Source: Pleomorphomonas sp.
GTDB lineage: Bacteria > Pseudomonadota > Alphaproteobacteria > Rhizobiales > Pleomorphomonadaceae
Assembly: GCA_029976075.1 (NCBI GenBank)
Contig: JARKNW010000163.1
Location: forward strand, 1 to 64,000
Direction of reading: 5' to 3'
DNA: 64,000 nt
Position 1 is the first letter of the stretch. The number at the start of each line of letters is the position of its first letter. Below the pieces are notes generated by a model that was not told the DNA's origin, ran no database searches, and saw only the letters and a list, made by a program, of their open reading frames with translations. The position numbers and the translations under genes were made by a program. Positions 7,814-16,362 of the stretch are shown piece by piece.

Positions 7814-8512
7814 TCATCCGCTCAAGACGGCAATCCGGGGAACGGCGGCGCGAGCCTCGGCCTCGCGCACGGACATCACGCCAGCAAGCCGCGCTCGGTA
7901 TGCGGCCAGGATTGCGGCAGGGGCACTCTCCGGAGACCCAGCGTTGAAAGGCGGTGCTGGAGCATACTCGAGCCCAAGCTGAATGAGTTGCGCCACCTCG
8001 GAACCGGCAACTTCGGCAATCACCGTAAGCGCGAAGTCGATGCCCGCCGTCACCCCACCGCCGGTAATGAGATTGCCGTCTTGCACCACCCGCCTGTCAT
8101 CGATGATGGCGCCATAAAGCGGCAACAGATATCGCCATGCCCAGTGGCAGGCCGCGCGGCGCCCTTCCAACAAACCCGCAGCTCCCAGAATGAGCGAGCC
8201 AGTGCAAACAGATGTCACGTAGCGCGCGCCCTGCGCCAGGCGCCTGACTTCCCCGACAAGTCCCAAATCCAGCGCAACGGCGGTTGCGTTCGCGCCGCCC
8301 GGTACGCAGATCAAGTCGCAGGCTGAGATTTCCGCCAAGCGCCGTGTTCCGGCAAACGTCAACCCTTCGCTGAACACGTCTCCCCCGGCTGCGCTGGCGA
8401 CGATCACCTCGCTTCGCGGCAAGCGAGAAAGAAACTGATACGGCCCGGTGAAATCGAGTTGGGTCATGCCGGAGTAAACGGCGAAGACAACCCGGAACGG
8501 CACATCTGTCAT
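7814..8512 (-). CDS. DJ-1/PfpI family protein, isonitrile hydratase-like
   Basis: A 232-residue single-domain member of the DJ-1/PfpI (class I glutamine amidotransferase-like) superfamily. The nucleophile-elbow Cys103 lies in SVCTGSLILGAAGLL and is followed by the A-C-HW motif, as in isonitrile hydratase InhA and the N-terminal domains of GlxA-type regulators. It has no DNA-binding domain. The ATG at 8512 is preceded by AAGGGGAG. It is divergent from the AraC-type regulator at 8595 with only 82 bases between, so the two are probably co-regulated. The true substrate is uncertain. Confidence 0.82.
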   Translation of the reverse strand: MTDVPFRVVFAVYSGMTQLDFTGPYQFLSRLPRSEVIVASAAGGDVFSEGLTFAGTRRLAEISACDLICVPGGANATAVALDLGLVGEVRRLAQGARYVTSVCTGSLILGAAGLLEGRRAACHWAWRYLLPLYGAIIDDRRVVQDGNLITGGGVTAGIDFALTVIAEVAGSEVAQLIQLGLEYAPAPPFNAGSPESAPAAILAAYRARLAGVMSVREAEARAAVPRIAVLSG

Positions 8513-8594
8513 GGATGGCTCCCCTTTTTCACTTGCTCCATCATGCCAAGGCGAGCAACTTGGTGAAACGACAACGATCCCTCGTTTTCTGCCA

Positions 8595-9539
8595 ATGACC
8601 AAAAACGTCGCCATCTTTATTTATGAGGATTTCCAGCTGCTCGATGCCAGCGGACCGATAACCGCTTTCGAAATCGCCGCGCGGGTTGAGCCAGGCGCTT
8701 ATCGTTTGACAGTCATGTCGGTACAAGGCGGGCCTGTAGCGAGTTCGTCCGGCGTCTCGATCGATACTGTCGCCGCCTCCGCTTCAGCTTTCATCGACAC
8801 GCTCATCGTGTCCGGTGGTAACGGCAGTCGCGCCGCGATGCTATGCCCGGACAAGATCGCGTTTTTGCATAATGGCGCCGCGAAGTTTCGTCGAACCTGC
8901 AGCGTTTGCTCGGGCGCCTTCCTATTGGCTGCGGCGGGATTGCTCGATGGCAAGCGTGTTACGACCCACTGGCGTCGAGCAGAAGAGCTTCGGCAGCTCT
9001 TCCCGAGGGTGCGTGTCGAAGCCGATCGCATTCATATCCGCGACGAGAACATCTGGACATCGGCGGGGATCAGTGCCGGCATCGATCTTGCGCTCGCCTT
9101 GATCGCCGATGACCTCGGCGAGAAAGCCGCCCGGCGTGTAGCCCAGGAAATGGTGGTCTATTATCGCCGACCCGGGGGTCAGTCACAGTTTTCCGCCCTT
9201 GCCGATTTGGGCGGTGACGCCACGGCCTTTTCTCCACTGTTCGAGTGGATGCGAGCCAACCTCGCGGAACCCTTGACGGTGGACCGGCTGGCAGAACGGA
9301 TGGCCATGAGTTCGCGCAACTTCTCCCGCACGTTTTCGAACGTGATCGGCATCAGCCCCGCCAAAGCCATCGAACGCCTGAGGTTGGAAGCCGCGCGTGA
9401 ACGGGTGGAGAGTTCGCGTGAACCGATCGAACGGATTGCGCTGGCGACTGGCTTCCGCGACCCGGAGCGGATGCGCAGAGCCTTTGTTCGGCATTTCGGC
9501 CAGCCACCTCAGGCAATCAGACGCACGATCACGCGATAG
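8595..9539 (+). CDS. GlxA-family transcriptional regulator (DJ-1/PfpI domain plus AraC-type helix-turn-helix)
   Basis: A 314-residue regulator. Residues 4-175 form a DJ-1/PfpI domain with Cys105 in CSVCSGAFLLAAAGLL and TTHWRRAEEL. The C-terminal AraC/XylS domain (about 215-312) has LTVDRLAERMAMSSRNFSR and the second helix-turn-helix ending FRDPERMRRAFVRHFG. Family members sense small metabolites and control adjacent catabolic or detoxification genes. The start is set at the ATG at 8595 because the family begins with a short strand like KNVAIFIYEDF; the ribosome site is poor. Its natural target is probably the divergent DJ-1/PfpI gene. Confidence 0.87.
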   Translation: MTKNVAIFIYEDFQLLDASGPITAFEIAARVEPGAYRLTVMSVQGGPVASSSGVSIDTVAASASAFIDTLIVSGGNGSRAAMLCPDKIAFLHNGAAKFRRTCSVCSGAFLLAAAGLLDGKRVTTHWRRAEELRQLFPRVRVEADRIHIRDENIWTSAGISAGIDLALALIADDLGEKAARRVAQEMVVYYRRPGGQSQFSALADLGGDATAFSPLFEWMRANLAEPLTVDRLAERMAMSSRNFSRTFSNVIGISPAKAIERLRLEAARERVESSREPIERIALATGFRDPERMRRAFVRHFGQPPQAIRRTITR

Positions 9540-9580
9540 GCGCTGGCGACGCCCATCCATCACATTGCAAAACAAGTCAG

Positions 9581-9670
9581 TGGCGGACGGAGTGAGATTC
9601 GAACTCACGGAGGGCTTGCACCCTCGGCGGTTTTCAAGACCGCTGCCTTAAACCACTCGGCCATCCGTCC
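9581..9670 (-). tRNA. tRNA-Ser (anticodon UGA), copy 2
   Basis: Identical to the gene at 6451-6540, with encoded CCA, long variable arm and TGA anticodon. Upstream elements TTGCAT (9708-9713 reversed) and ATGTTG (9685-9690 reversed) are 17 bases apart. It lies just downstream of smpB on the same strand. Confidence 0.96.
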
Positions 9671-9775
9671 CGCACTCGCGCGCGCAACATGTCGACTTTC
9701 AAGCGCGATGCAAGGGATTAGGCGTCACTACGAACGCTTGCCCCCGTTCCCGCTCATTCGCGAGAGCGAAGGAGG
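9581..9775. repeat. Direct repeat B (tRNA-Ser plus upstream flank and smpB 3' end)
   Basis: Second copy of the repeat at 6451, in the same orientation about 3.1 kb away. Here the flank runs into an intact smpB, so this copy probably represents the ancestral arrangement. Confidence 0.7.
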
Positions 9776-10236
9776 CGAGCCTTCTCACGATTCCAATCGC
9801 GCTCCTTGGTGGCTTGCCGTTTGTCGTGCAGCTTCTTGCCCTCGGCAACAGATATCTCGCACTTGGCCATGCCGCGCTCATTGAAATACAGCCTGAGGGG
9901 CACGATGGTCATTCCCTGCCGCTGGATCGAGGTGATGAGACGGTCGATCTGTTTGCGGTGCAGGAGCAGCTTGCGCGCACGCCTCAACTCATGATTGAAA
10001 CGATTGCCCTGCAAGTATTCGGGAATGTGGGCGTTATAAAGATAAACCTCGCTGCCGGCGACACCGACATAGGCCTCTCCGAGGTTGATGCGGCCGGCGC
10101 GCAGGCTCTTGACCTCCGTGCCGACCAGCATGATGCCAGCCTCGAGTTTTTCACCCAGAGCATAGTGATAGCGCGCCGCCCGATTGTCGGCGACGATCTT
10201 CTTGTTCGGATCTGCCTTTTTCTTCCTTTGCGCCAT
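9754..10236 (-). CDS. smpB: SsrA-binding protein SmpB
   Basis: SmpB binds tmRNA and delivers it to stalled ribosomes for trans-translation. The 160-residue protein has the family core: [39 protein letters not shown] and the basic C-terminal tail [15 protein letters not shown] that enters the decoding centre. A GTG one codon upstream (10239) is an alternative start. It lies 14 bases downstream of dapA on the same strand, a pairing common in alphaproteobacteria. Confidence 0.97.
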   Translation of the reverse strand: MAQRKKKADPNKKIVADNRAARYHYALGEKLEAGIMLVGTEVKSLRAGRINLGEAYVGVAGSEVYLYNAHIPEYLQGNRFNHELRRARKLLLHRKQIDRLITSIQRQGMTIVPLRLYFNERGMAKCEISVAEGKKLHDKRQATKERDWNREKARLLRSRE

Positions 10237-10250
10237 CACCTTGCCATCCG

Positions 10251-11126
10251 TCAGCTCAAGAGACCGGCGTGCTCGAGTGCCTTGCGCAACGCCGCTTCGG
10301 TCGCCGGAGCCACAGGCACCAGCGGCAGACGCAGTTCGTTCTGCATCTTGCCGATCAGCGACAGCGCATATTTGGCGCCCTGCGGATTCGGCTCGATGAA
10401 CAAAGCATGATGCAGCGGATAGAGCTTGTCCTGAATGGACAAAGCCTTGGCGAAATCGCCAGCCAGACAGGCATTCTGGAACTCGGCACAGAGGCGTGGG
10501 GCAATATTGGCCGTCACCGAAATGCAGCCATGGCCACCATGGGCCATGAACGCCAGCGCCGTTCCGTCCTCACCAGAAAGCTGGATGAAGCCGGGTCCCA
10601 TGGCCTGCCGCTGGGCAGACACACGCTCAACCTTTGCTGTAGCGTCCTTGACGCCAACGATGTTGCGGAGCTCGTTGAGCCTCGCCATCGTTTCCACCGA
10701 CATGTCGATCACCGATCGACCGGGAATGTTGTAGATGAAGATCGGCAGGCCGACGGCGTCATTGATCGCCTTGAAATGCCGATAAAGGCCTTCCTGGTTC
10801 GGCTTGTTGTAATAGGGCGTAACGACGAGAAGCGCGTTCGCCCCCGCCTTTTCGGCAAACTGGGCGAGATCGATGGCCTCTGCCGTATTGTTCGAACCGG
10901 CACCGGCAATCACCGGCACGCGACCGGCCGCGACCTTGACGCAGGCCTCGACCACACGTTTGTGCTCGTCATGGCTGAGCGTCGGGCTTTCGCCCGTGGT
11001 TCCCACAGGAACCAGGCCATGACTGCCTTCCGTGATCTGCCAGTCGACGAAAGCCTCGAAGGCTTTCCAGTCGATAGCACCGTCGCGGAAAGGCGTGACA
11101 AGCGCGGTGATCGATCCCTTGAACAT
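10251..11126 (-). CDS. dapA: 4-hydroxy-tetrahydrodipicolinate synthase
   Basis: DapA condenses pyruvate with aspartate semialdehyde in the first committed step of lysine and diaminopimelate synthesis. The 291-residue TIM barrel shows the Schiff-base Lys160 in IVGVKDAT, the catalytic triad residues Thr43 (GTTGE), Tyr106 (TPYYNKP) and Tyr132 (IYNIPGR), and the carboxylate-binding Arg137. Spacing agrees with the E. coli enzyme to within one residue. It forms an operon with smpB and is divergent from slt. Confidence 0.97.
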   Translation of the reverse strand: MFKGSITALVTPFRDGAIDWKAFEAFVDWQITEGSHGLVPVGTTGESPTLSHDEHKRVVEACVKVAAGRVPVIAGAGSNNTAEAIDLAQFAEKAGANALLVVTPYYNKPNQEGLYRHFKAINDAVGLPIFIYNIPGRSVIDMSVETMARLNELRNIVGVKDATAKVERVSAQRQAMGPGFIQLSGEDGTALAFMAHGGHGCISVTANIAPRLCAEFQNACLAGDFAKALSIQDKLYPLHHALFIEPNPQGAKYALSLIGKMQNELRLPLVPVAPATEAALRKALEHAGLLS

Positions 11127-11227
11127 GATCCCTCTTCATGATGGACTGGGCAGGATGCGAAAGTGCAACCCGGTCCGCAGCCGGCGGACAATAAGGCGAG
11201 GATGGGCGAAGAACAACAGCTCCGCCT

Positions 11228-11254
11228 GCCTTTGTGGAAATTTGCCACAAAGGC
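11228..11254. promoter_or_regulatory. Perfect 10-bp inverted repeat in the dapA/slt divergent region
   Basis: GCCTTTGTGG (11228-11237) and CCACAAAGGC (11245-11254) flank the 7-base loop AAATTTG. No U-run follows on either strand, so an operator or leader structure is more likely than a terminator. Confidence 0.5.
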
Positions 11255-11354
11255 GTGTCATAAACTGGCTTCCCTCCCCTCCGCCCGCGGCGTCAAGGTT
11301 TCCTCAACAAAATGGCGACATCTTGAAGTTAATTTTCAATTGATGAGGGTTGCC

Positions 11355-13367
11355 ATGCTCAAGACGCCTTCGCTCGTCGCCGCGCTTCTGATCGCCTTGC
11401 CGGCTATGCTGTCGGAGACGTTGCCCGCCCTTGCCGCGCCAGCCGTCGACATTACCGGTGCACTACCGAACCTGTCGCAGACAAGTATCGACGGTTTGCG
11501 CTCGGCTCTGGATGCCGTGGACTCCAAAAATCTTGCCGGCGCGCTGTCCATCGCGTCCGGACTGTCGCAACTTGATCGAGACATCGTTACTTGGATGGCC
11601 ATTCGGCGCGGCGCCCAGGGCCTCACACCGGCCACCATCACGGATTTTGCCCGACGGCGGCCCGACTGGCCGTCGGTGGAACTGATGCGTCGGCGCGCCG
11701 AACAAGCCCTCTCGGAGATGGACCTATCTCCCTCCGACGAGATCTCCGCCTACGCCGGTTCGGCTCCGATTTCAGACAAGGGAACAAAGTCGCTCGCCCG
11801 AGCGCTGATCGCCGCCGGCCGCCAATCCGAAGCATCTGCCCTGCTCGGCGCGTGGTGGGCAAGGGAACCGCTGTCACCGGCCGACGACAAGGCCACCATC
11901 GCCGAGTTCGGCAAGGTGTTGACCCGCACCCAACATAAAGCGCGTTACGACATGCTGATGTATGCCGACCGCGTTACTCAGGCGGCAGCGCTCACTCCCT
12001 ATTTGCCGGACGGCTATGCCGCCCTGGCATCGGCCCGCACAGCCGTGCTGCGCTCCGGCGCCGACGCGGGACGGAAACTCGACGCAGTGCCGAAAGCGGT
12101 CCGCAAGGATCCGCTCTACGCCTTTACGCTCGCTGAATGGCATCGTCGCGCCGACCGGCCGGAAGAAGCCGCCAAAGCCATCCTTTCCGTCGACTCCAAG
12201 GCTACCGTACGCCATGGCGACGCATGGTGGGTGGAACGGCGCATCGTTTCTCGCGACCTCATGGAAAAGAACAGCTCCCACCTGGCCTACAAGGTGGTTG
12301 CGAGCCAAGCTGGCGGCAGCGAGACCACGTTGCAGGAGGCGCACTTCCATGCCGGCTGGTATGCATTGCGCTTCCTGAAAGACCCACAATCGGCGGTCCG
12401 TCACTTCAGTGAACTCGAACAGGTATCGCAAAAGCCGATCTCGCGTGCCCGCGCCAACTACTGGATCGCCCGAGCCGAGGAAGCGGCCGGTCGCAGTGAA
12501 AACGCCCGAGCCCATTACGGTCGCGCCGCGGATGATGAGTTCACCTTTTACGGGCAGCTGTCGCGGGTGAAACTAGGCTTACCCACCCTTGGTCTGCCGC
12601 CCGCTCCGAAGCCGACCGATGCCGATCGCGCCGCTTTCGCACGGACCGACCTTGCCCGCGTTCTGGTGCAGCTACTGAGAGCCGGGCGGGAGAGCGACGC
12701 CAATCTCCTCTACCTGGAATTGGCAAAGACGCTTCCCACCGGAGGACAGGTAGCGCTCTTGGCAGGTTTTGCCGAAAGCCAAGGCGATCATCGTCTCGCC
12801 TTGCAGATCGGCAAGCTCGCCGCCGATCGCGGCCTCGGTGCCGAGCGTCTCGCCTTCCCGCTCGACGCCATCCCGGAAAGTGCACGCCATCAGAAGCTGG
12901 TTGAGACGGCGATGGTCTACGGCATCGCCCGGCAGGAAAGCGCCTTCGACCCCCGCGCTCGCTCGGCCGCCGGCGCTCTGGGCTTGCTTCAACTCATACC
13001 GACGACGGCCGCAAATACAGCGAAAACGATCGGTGTCAAATTCTCCAAGGACCGCCTCACCAGCGATCCCGGCTACAATGCGACGCTTGGCGCTGCCCAT
13101 CTCCGCGAACTTCTCGACGAGTTCGGCGGCTCCTATATCCTGACATTTGCCGCCTATAACGCGGGTAAGAGCCGGGTCAGGGAGTGGGTGCAGCGCTTCG
13201 GCGATCCGCGCAACCCTGGCGTGGATCCGGTCGACTGGATCGAAAGCATTCCCTATGGCGAGACGCGGAACTACGTTCAGCGTGTGCTTGAAAACATCCA
13301 AGTCTATCGCGAACGCCTCGACGGTGCCCAACTTGCCATCGTGACGGACCTTCGGCGAGGCAGCTAG
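11355..13367 (+). CDS. slt: Soluble lytic murein transglycosylase (Slt70-like)
   Basis: A periplasmic enzyme that cleaves the MurNAc-GlcNAc bond of peptidoglycan with formation of 1,6-anhydro-MurNAc. After a signal peptide (MLKTPSLVAALLIALPAMLS) comes a long superhelical domain (about 30-500) typical of Slt70. The C-terminal SLT domain has catalytic Glu528 in IARQESAFDP, then ALGLLQLIP and FAAYNAGKSRVREW. The frame is open to 11163, but the ATG at 11355 has GAGGG five bases upstream and starts directly at the signal peptide; the ATG at 11343 is an alternative. Length is 670 residues, close to the family norm. Confidence 0.93.
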   Translation: MLKTPSLVAALLIALPAMLSETLPALAAPAVDITGALPNLSQTSIDGLRSALDAVDSKNLAGALSIASGLSQLDRDIVTWMAIRRGAQGLTPATITDFARRRPDWPSVELMRRRAEQALSEMDLSPSDEISAYAGSAPISDKGTKSLARALIAAGRQSEASALLGAWWAREPLSPADDKATIAEFGKVLTRTQHKARYDMLMYADRVTQAAALTPYLPDGYAALASARTAVLRSGADAGRKLDAVPKAVRKDPLYAFTLAEWHRRADRPEEAAKAILSVDSKATVRHGDAWWVERRIVSRDLMEKNSSHLAYKVVASQAGGSETTLQEAHFHAGWYALRFLKDPQSAVRHFSELEQVSQKPISRARANYWIARAEEAAGRSENARAHYGRAADDEFTFYGQLSRVKLGLPTLGLPPAPKPTDADRAAFARTDLARVLVQLLRAGRESDANLLYLELAKTLPTGGQVALLAGFAESQGDHRLALQIGKLAADRGLGAERLAFPLDAIPESARHQKLVETAMVYGIARQESAFDPRARSAAGALGLLQLIPTTAANTAKTIGVKFSKDRLTSDPGYNATLGAAHLRELLDEFGGSYILTFAAYNAGKSRVREWVQRFGDPRNPGVDPVDWIESIPYGETRNYVQRVLENIQVYRERLDGAQLAIVTDLRRGS

Positions 13368-13389
13368 AATCGAGAACTCAATAAACGGG

Positions 13390-13424
13390 CTGTCCCGGCT
13401 GGACTTCTCCACCGGGACAGTTTT
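13390..13424 (+). terminator. Rho-independent terminator after slt
   Basis: CTGTCCCGG (13390-13398) pairs with CCGGGACAG (13412-13420) and is followed directly by TTTTCGTTATTT. Confidence 0.85.
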
Positions 13425-13449
13425 CGTTATTTATGCGGTCTAGAAAAGC

Positions 13450-15048
13450 TTACTCGTCATCGCCACCGCCGCCGGAATCATCTCCACCGGAGTCATCCCC
13501 ACCCGAGCTATCGTCGCCTCCACCGGAGTCCTCCTCAACCGCGGTATCATCCTGGGCTGGCTCTTCGTAGCTTTGATCGTCGCCACCACCTTCATCACTT
13601 GCGACACCTTCGTCACCCGCACTGCCGGCGTCGCTTCCCGCACCTTCGTCTCCAGACGCCCCTTCATCACCGGTGGCATTGTCATCACCAGTGGCATTGT
13701 CATCACCAGTGGCACCCTCGTCATTTGAGAAGCAGTCGGCTGGCGGATTGTCGCCTGCACAGGCATCACTCCCTTCATCAGGCGTCGCTTCGTCCTGCGA
13801 TTGGTCGTCAGTCGTTGCCTCACCGTTCGAACTGTCGCCTTCAGGTAGCGCCTCGTCAGCCCCCTGCCCGGCTTCGTCCTGCGGCTCGACGGCACCGTCA
13901 TTTGTCTGCGGCTCCTCTTCGGCTCCCTCCGGCTTGTCATCCGTACCGGGAGCAACAGCATCTGGAGCAGGCGCCTCATTGGCATCGGCTGGCTGGTTTT
14001 CGTTCGTTTCGGGAGCGACTGCGTCCGGAGCGGGAGCTTCGGTTGTGGCAGCCTCATCCGCGTTGATCTCGGTTTCAACAGTATCGAGTGTCTGCCGTTC
14101 CTCGGAGGCTTGATACAAACTCTCCGTCTCGGCGCTGACACTGACACCCGTAGTCTCAATTTGAGTCTCTGCGGAGGTGAGCTCCTGCTCAGTCATGCCG
14201 AAATCATAACTCTCGGAAACCTCGACCGTCTCTTCATACGACGACCACGAGTACTCTTCGTAATAGGAAACGGATTCGCTGTAAAAATACCTCGTCTCAG
14301 AGGAAACCATCCTCCACGATTCTTTGTATTCGACAGCATAGGTCGGCTCGTAGGCAGTATAATATTCATACGAGCCCGCATAGTAGCCATAAACTTCGGC
14401 CATCAGCATGGATGCGTACCAAAGCTGATCGGCCCGCCGACTCGCTGCATCTGCCTCCTTGAGCAGGGCAAGCAAATGAGCACGTTGCGATGCGGCCCGA
14501 CGGTCAGTCTTGTGACCCGCACCGCGCTTCATAAGCTCGTGGCGCATCTGATTGATCTTGCGAACGCTGGCCGTCGATTGCTTGCCCGACTTTTGCGATG
14601 CGCCGACATTGACGACCTTTAGATAGCTTCTCCAAAGTCCATTAAGCGACTTGAGAGAGTCCGCGATCGTGGGATCATGAATCCCCGACAGTTGATAAGC
14701 ACTGTTGAGCTTGGCGAGCGAGGTTGCCACTTTCGGTAAGGCCGCGCCCATCTTCTTGTTGTCGCGCGCTTTGCTGGCAGTCCCAACATCGCGGTATGCA
14801 TTGGCAAGATCAATCAGGCCCTTCAGAAACGGTGCCGACCTGCCGCGGGCATCCTTGGGCAAAGCGGTGTAGCGCTTGGCGATGACTGTTACGGCTACCC
14901 CTTGCCTGTCCAGCATCTGTGCAGCCGTCAGTTTCTTGGCCGTATTCTGCATCGTGGCCGCCGCCTCCGCACCGCCACTCACGGCAAGCGGACCGCCCGC
15001 CAGAACGGCGGCGGACAACATCAAAACCTTCACAAGACGCGCTATCAT
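13450..15048 (-). CDS. Secreted low-complexity protein: basic helical N-half, Tyr-rich centre, acidic Gly/Asp/Glu C-half
   Basis: I do not recognise this 532-residue protein. It has a signal peptide (MIARLVKVLMLSAAVLAGG) with a strong GGGAGGA ribosome site. Residues 35-210 are helical and basic. Residues 211-281 hold about 17 tyrosines among Glu and Ser, for example EYYTAYEPTYAVEY and SVSYYEEYSW. From 282 to the end the chain is strongly acidic and disordered, with internal repeats (APAPDAVAP twice; TGDDNA units) and a final Gly-Asp-Ser run. The only Cys pair sits close together in CAGDNPPADC. It could be a cell-surface, matrix or cation-binding protein; no domain supports a more exact call. 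It is monocistronic and convergent with slt. Confidence 0.7.
   Translation of the reverse strand: MIARLVKVLMLSAAVLAGGPLAVSGGAEAAATMQNTAKKLTAAQMLDRQGVAVTVIAKRYTALPKDARGRSAPFLKGLIDLANAYRDVGTASKARDNKKMGAALPKVATSLAKLNSAYQLSGIHDPTIADSLKSLNGLWRSYLKVVNVGASQKSGKQSTASVRKINQMRHELMKRGAGHKTDRRAASQRAHLLALLKEADAASRRADQLWYASMLMAEVYGYYAGSYEYYTAYEPTYAVEYKESWRMVSSETRYFYSESVSYYEEYSWSSYEETVEVSESYDFGMTEQELTSAETQIETTGVSVSAETESLYQASEERQTLDTVETEINADEAATTEAPAPDAVAPETNENQPADANEAPAPDAVAPGTDDKPEGAEEEPQTNDGAVEPQDEAGQGADEALPEGDSSNGEATTDDQSQDEATPDEGSDACAGDNPPADCFSNDEGATGDDNATGDDNATGDEGASGDEGAGSDAGSAGDEGVASDEGGGDDQSYEEPAQDDTAVEEDSGGGDDSSGGDDSGGDDSGGGGDDE
13665..13718. repeat. Three tandem 18-bp units inside the acidic protein gene
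   Basis: Units at 13665-13682, 13683-13700 and 13701-13718, each starting CATCACC and containing GTGGCA, are nearly identical and encode six-residue TGDDNA-type repeats. In-frame slippage here would change repeat number without breaking the gene. Confidence 0.8.
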
Positions 15049-15943
15049 GTTTCCTCCCAGACCGGCATGAAGCCGACTCTGTTGGGCCGTCCCGTCGACA
15101 GGCATCCCCGTGTCCCGTCGCCCTGGGTGAATCGACGAAATATTGCCGACGAGACGCGGTCAAGCAGCCAGAATCGATTCACAAACGGTGGCGAGCCAAG
15201 TGCATACAGCTTGCAGCACCGATCGGCAGAAATGCCACATTGTTAAGTAGGCAGTATCCCTCAGAACACCATTGCCGATCGAACTGAAGGTCCAGAACGG
15301 AGCGACCAACTACTGGCGCCAGTTATTTGAATCCTCGATTGCCGCACCGACTACGGCAGACAGTCGAAGGTTAGGGCCTCAAGTTCGACCTAAGAGCCCC
15401 CTCTCACAGGGCACCGCTGCGGCCCTCATTGCACGGTGACTGTCCGCAGATCACCGCCATGCCCACAGCTCCGCCATGAGCCTGACCGTCGGCGACGATC
15501 ACCACAGCCATGCCGGCAGCTATGGCCATGCCCTTTCGATCCGCTCTTGCGTCCATGATGCGTCCGGGACCTCAGCTATCGACCTAACGAAATCGATGCC
15601 GTCGACGCCGGGAACGACAATCGGCGAAGTCGAAGCACATCCTCGCCCCAAGCTGCGCTCCGAAGGCCTGCGTAGCTCTCCCGGTTTGGTGGCTGGATTC
15701 GCCGGCAAAGTCCCGACCGCCGCGTTATCCCTTCCAAACGACCGTCGACAACACCAACCTGCCAAAGGAAGTTTGCAAAGAAATTCAGCAGGATTCCGCC
15801 ACTCCTGAATGCTGCCGATACCTACCCGACAAAAAGTCGAAAAAGGTCGCTTGACTTCCCTAAAGGCATCCCCTAATTCACCGCTCACCAACACGGAACG
15901 CGGCGCTGCCGACAAGACAGCGAGCGATACGATACGGCCCAGC
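15049..15943. other. Gene-free stretch of about 895 bases before tRNA-Asp
   Basis: Short open frames exist (for instance 15476-15808 forward and 15520-15915 reverse), but their products are rich in Arg, Ser and Pro without domains, and they overlap each other. I see no RNA gene or mobile-element ends. The first part must hold the promoter of the acidic secreted protein; the rest may be decayed sequence. Confidence 0.4.
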
Positions 15944-16020
15944 GGGGGTGTAGCTCAGTTGGTTAGAGTGCCGGCCTGTCACGCCGGAGGTCGCGGGTTC
16001 GAGCCCCGTCACTCCCGCCA
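15944..16020 (+). tRNA. tRNA-Asp (anticodon GUC)
   Basis: The acceptor stem GGGGGTG pairs with CACTCCC, followed by discriminator G and encoded CCA. The anticodon loop CTGTCAC gives GTC, and the T-arm contains GGTTCGAGCCC. Length is 77 bases. Confidence 0.96.
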
Positions 16021-16043
16021 CTTCTTCAGAAATGTTAGTTGCA

Positions 16044-16066
16044 ACACTGCTTTAGGCGGTGTTTTT
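16044..16066 (+). terminator. Terminator downstream of tRNA-Asp
   Basis: ACACTGC (16044-16050) and GCGGTGT (16056-16062) form a stem with one G-U pair and loop TTTAG, followed by TTTT. Confidence 0.65.
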
Positions 16067-16362
16067 GATATGTTGGTTCAAAAGAACTGAACCAAAATCG
16101 GGACATCTCCAGCCTTCAACTGCTCGGCTTTTTCACGACCTGCCGCGAAGGATTCCCTATGGCCGAACAGTCCAGCCTTGCTCCATCGGAGGCTTCTGAC
16201 GCTCGTAGACCGCAGCGAACCGCTGGAGACTCGAAGATTTGTCTGCCGGCCCAAGAGGTCGATCGCGATGAGAAACTGCTTTATCGCAGGAGTTAGCGCG
16301 GCCATTGCGGAATGACTTGCCGCCCAAACTCCGATGAGGATACCCGGCCTGATGGTCGGCGC
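16067..16362. other. Intergenic region with a second hairpin
   Basis: TTGGTTCA (16073-16080) and TGAACCAA (16088-16095) form a perfect 8-bp hairpin just after the tRNA-Asp terminator, without a U-run. The remaining bases show no gene or RNA that I can support. Confidence 0.4.

Noticed and set aside
6451..9670. Composite transposon or integrated phage between the tRNA-Ser copies
   Set aside because: No transposase, integrase or terminal inverted repeats are visible; only the tRNA-based direct repeat can be supported.
13665..13718. CRISPR-like array
   Set aside because: The 18-bp units are contiguous, in frame and without spacers; they are coding repeats.
13599..14113. Forward frames opposite the acidic protein
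   Set aside because: His/Arg- or Ser-rich products come from reading the acidic repeats on the other strand.
15476..15915. Possible small genes in the gap before tRNA-Asp
   Set aside because: Overlapping frames on both strands, no ribosome site or domain.
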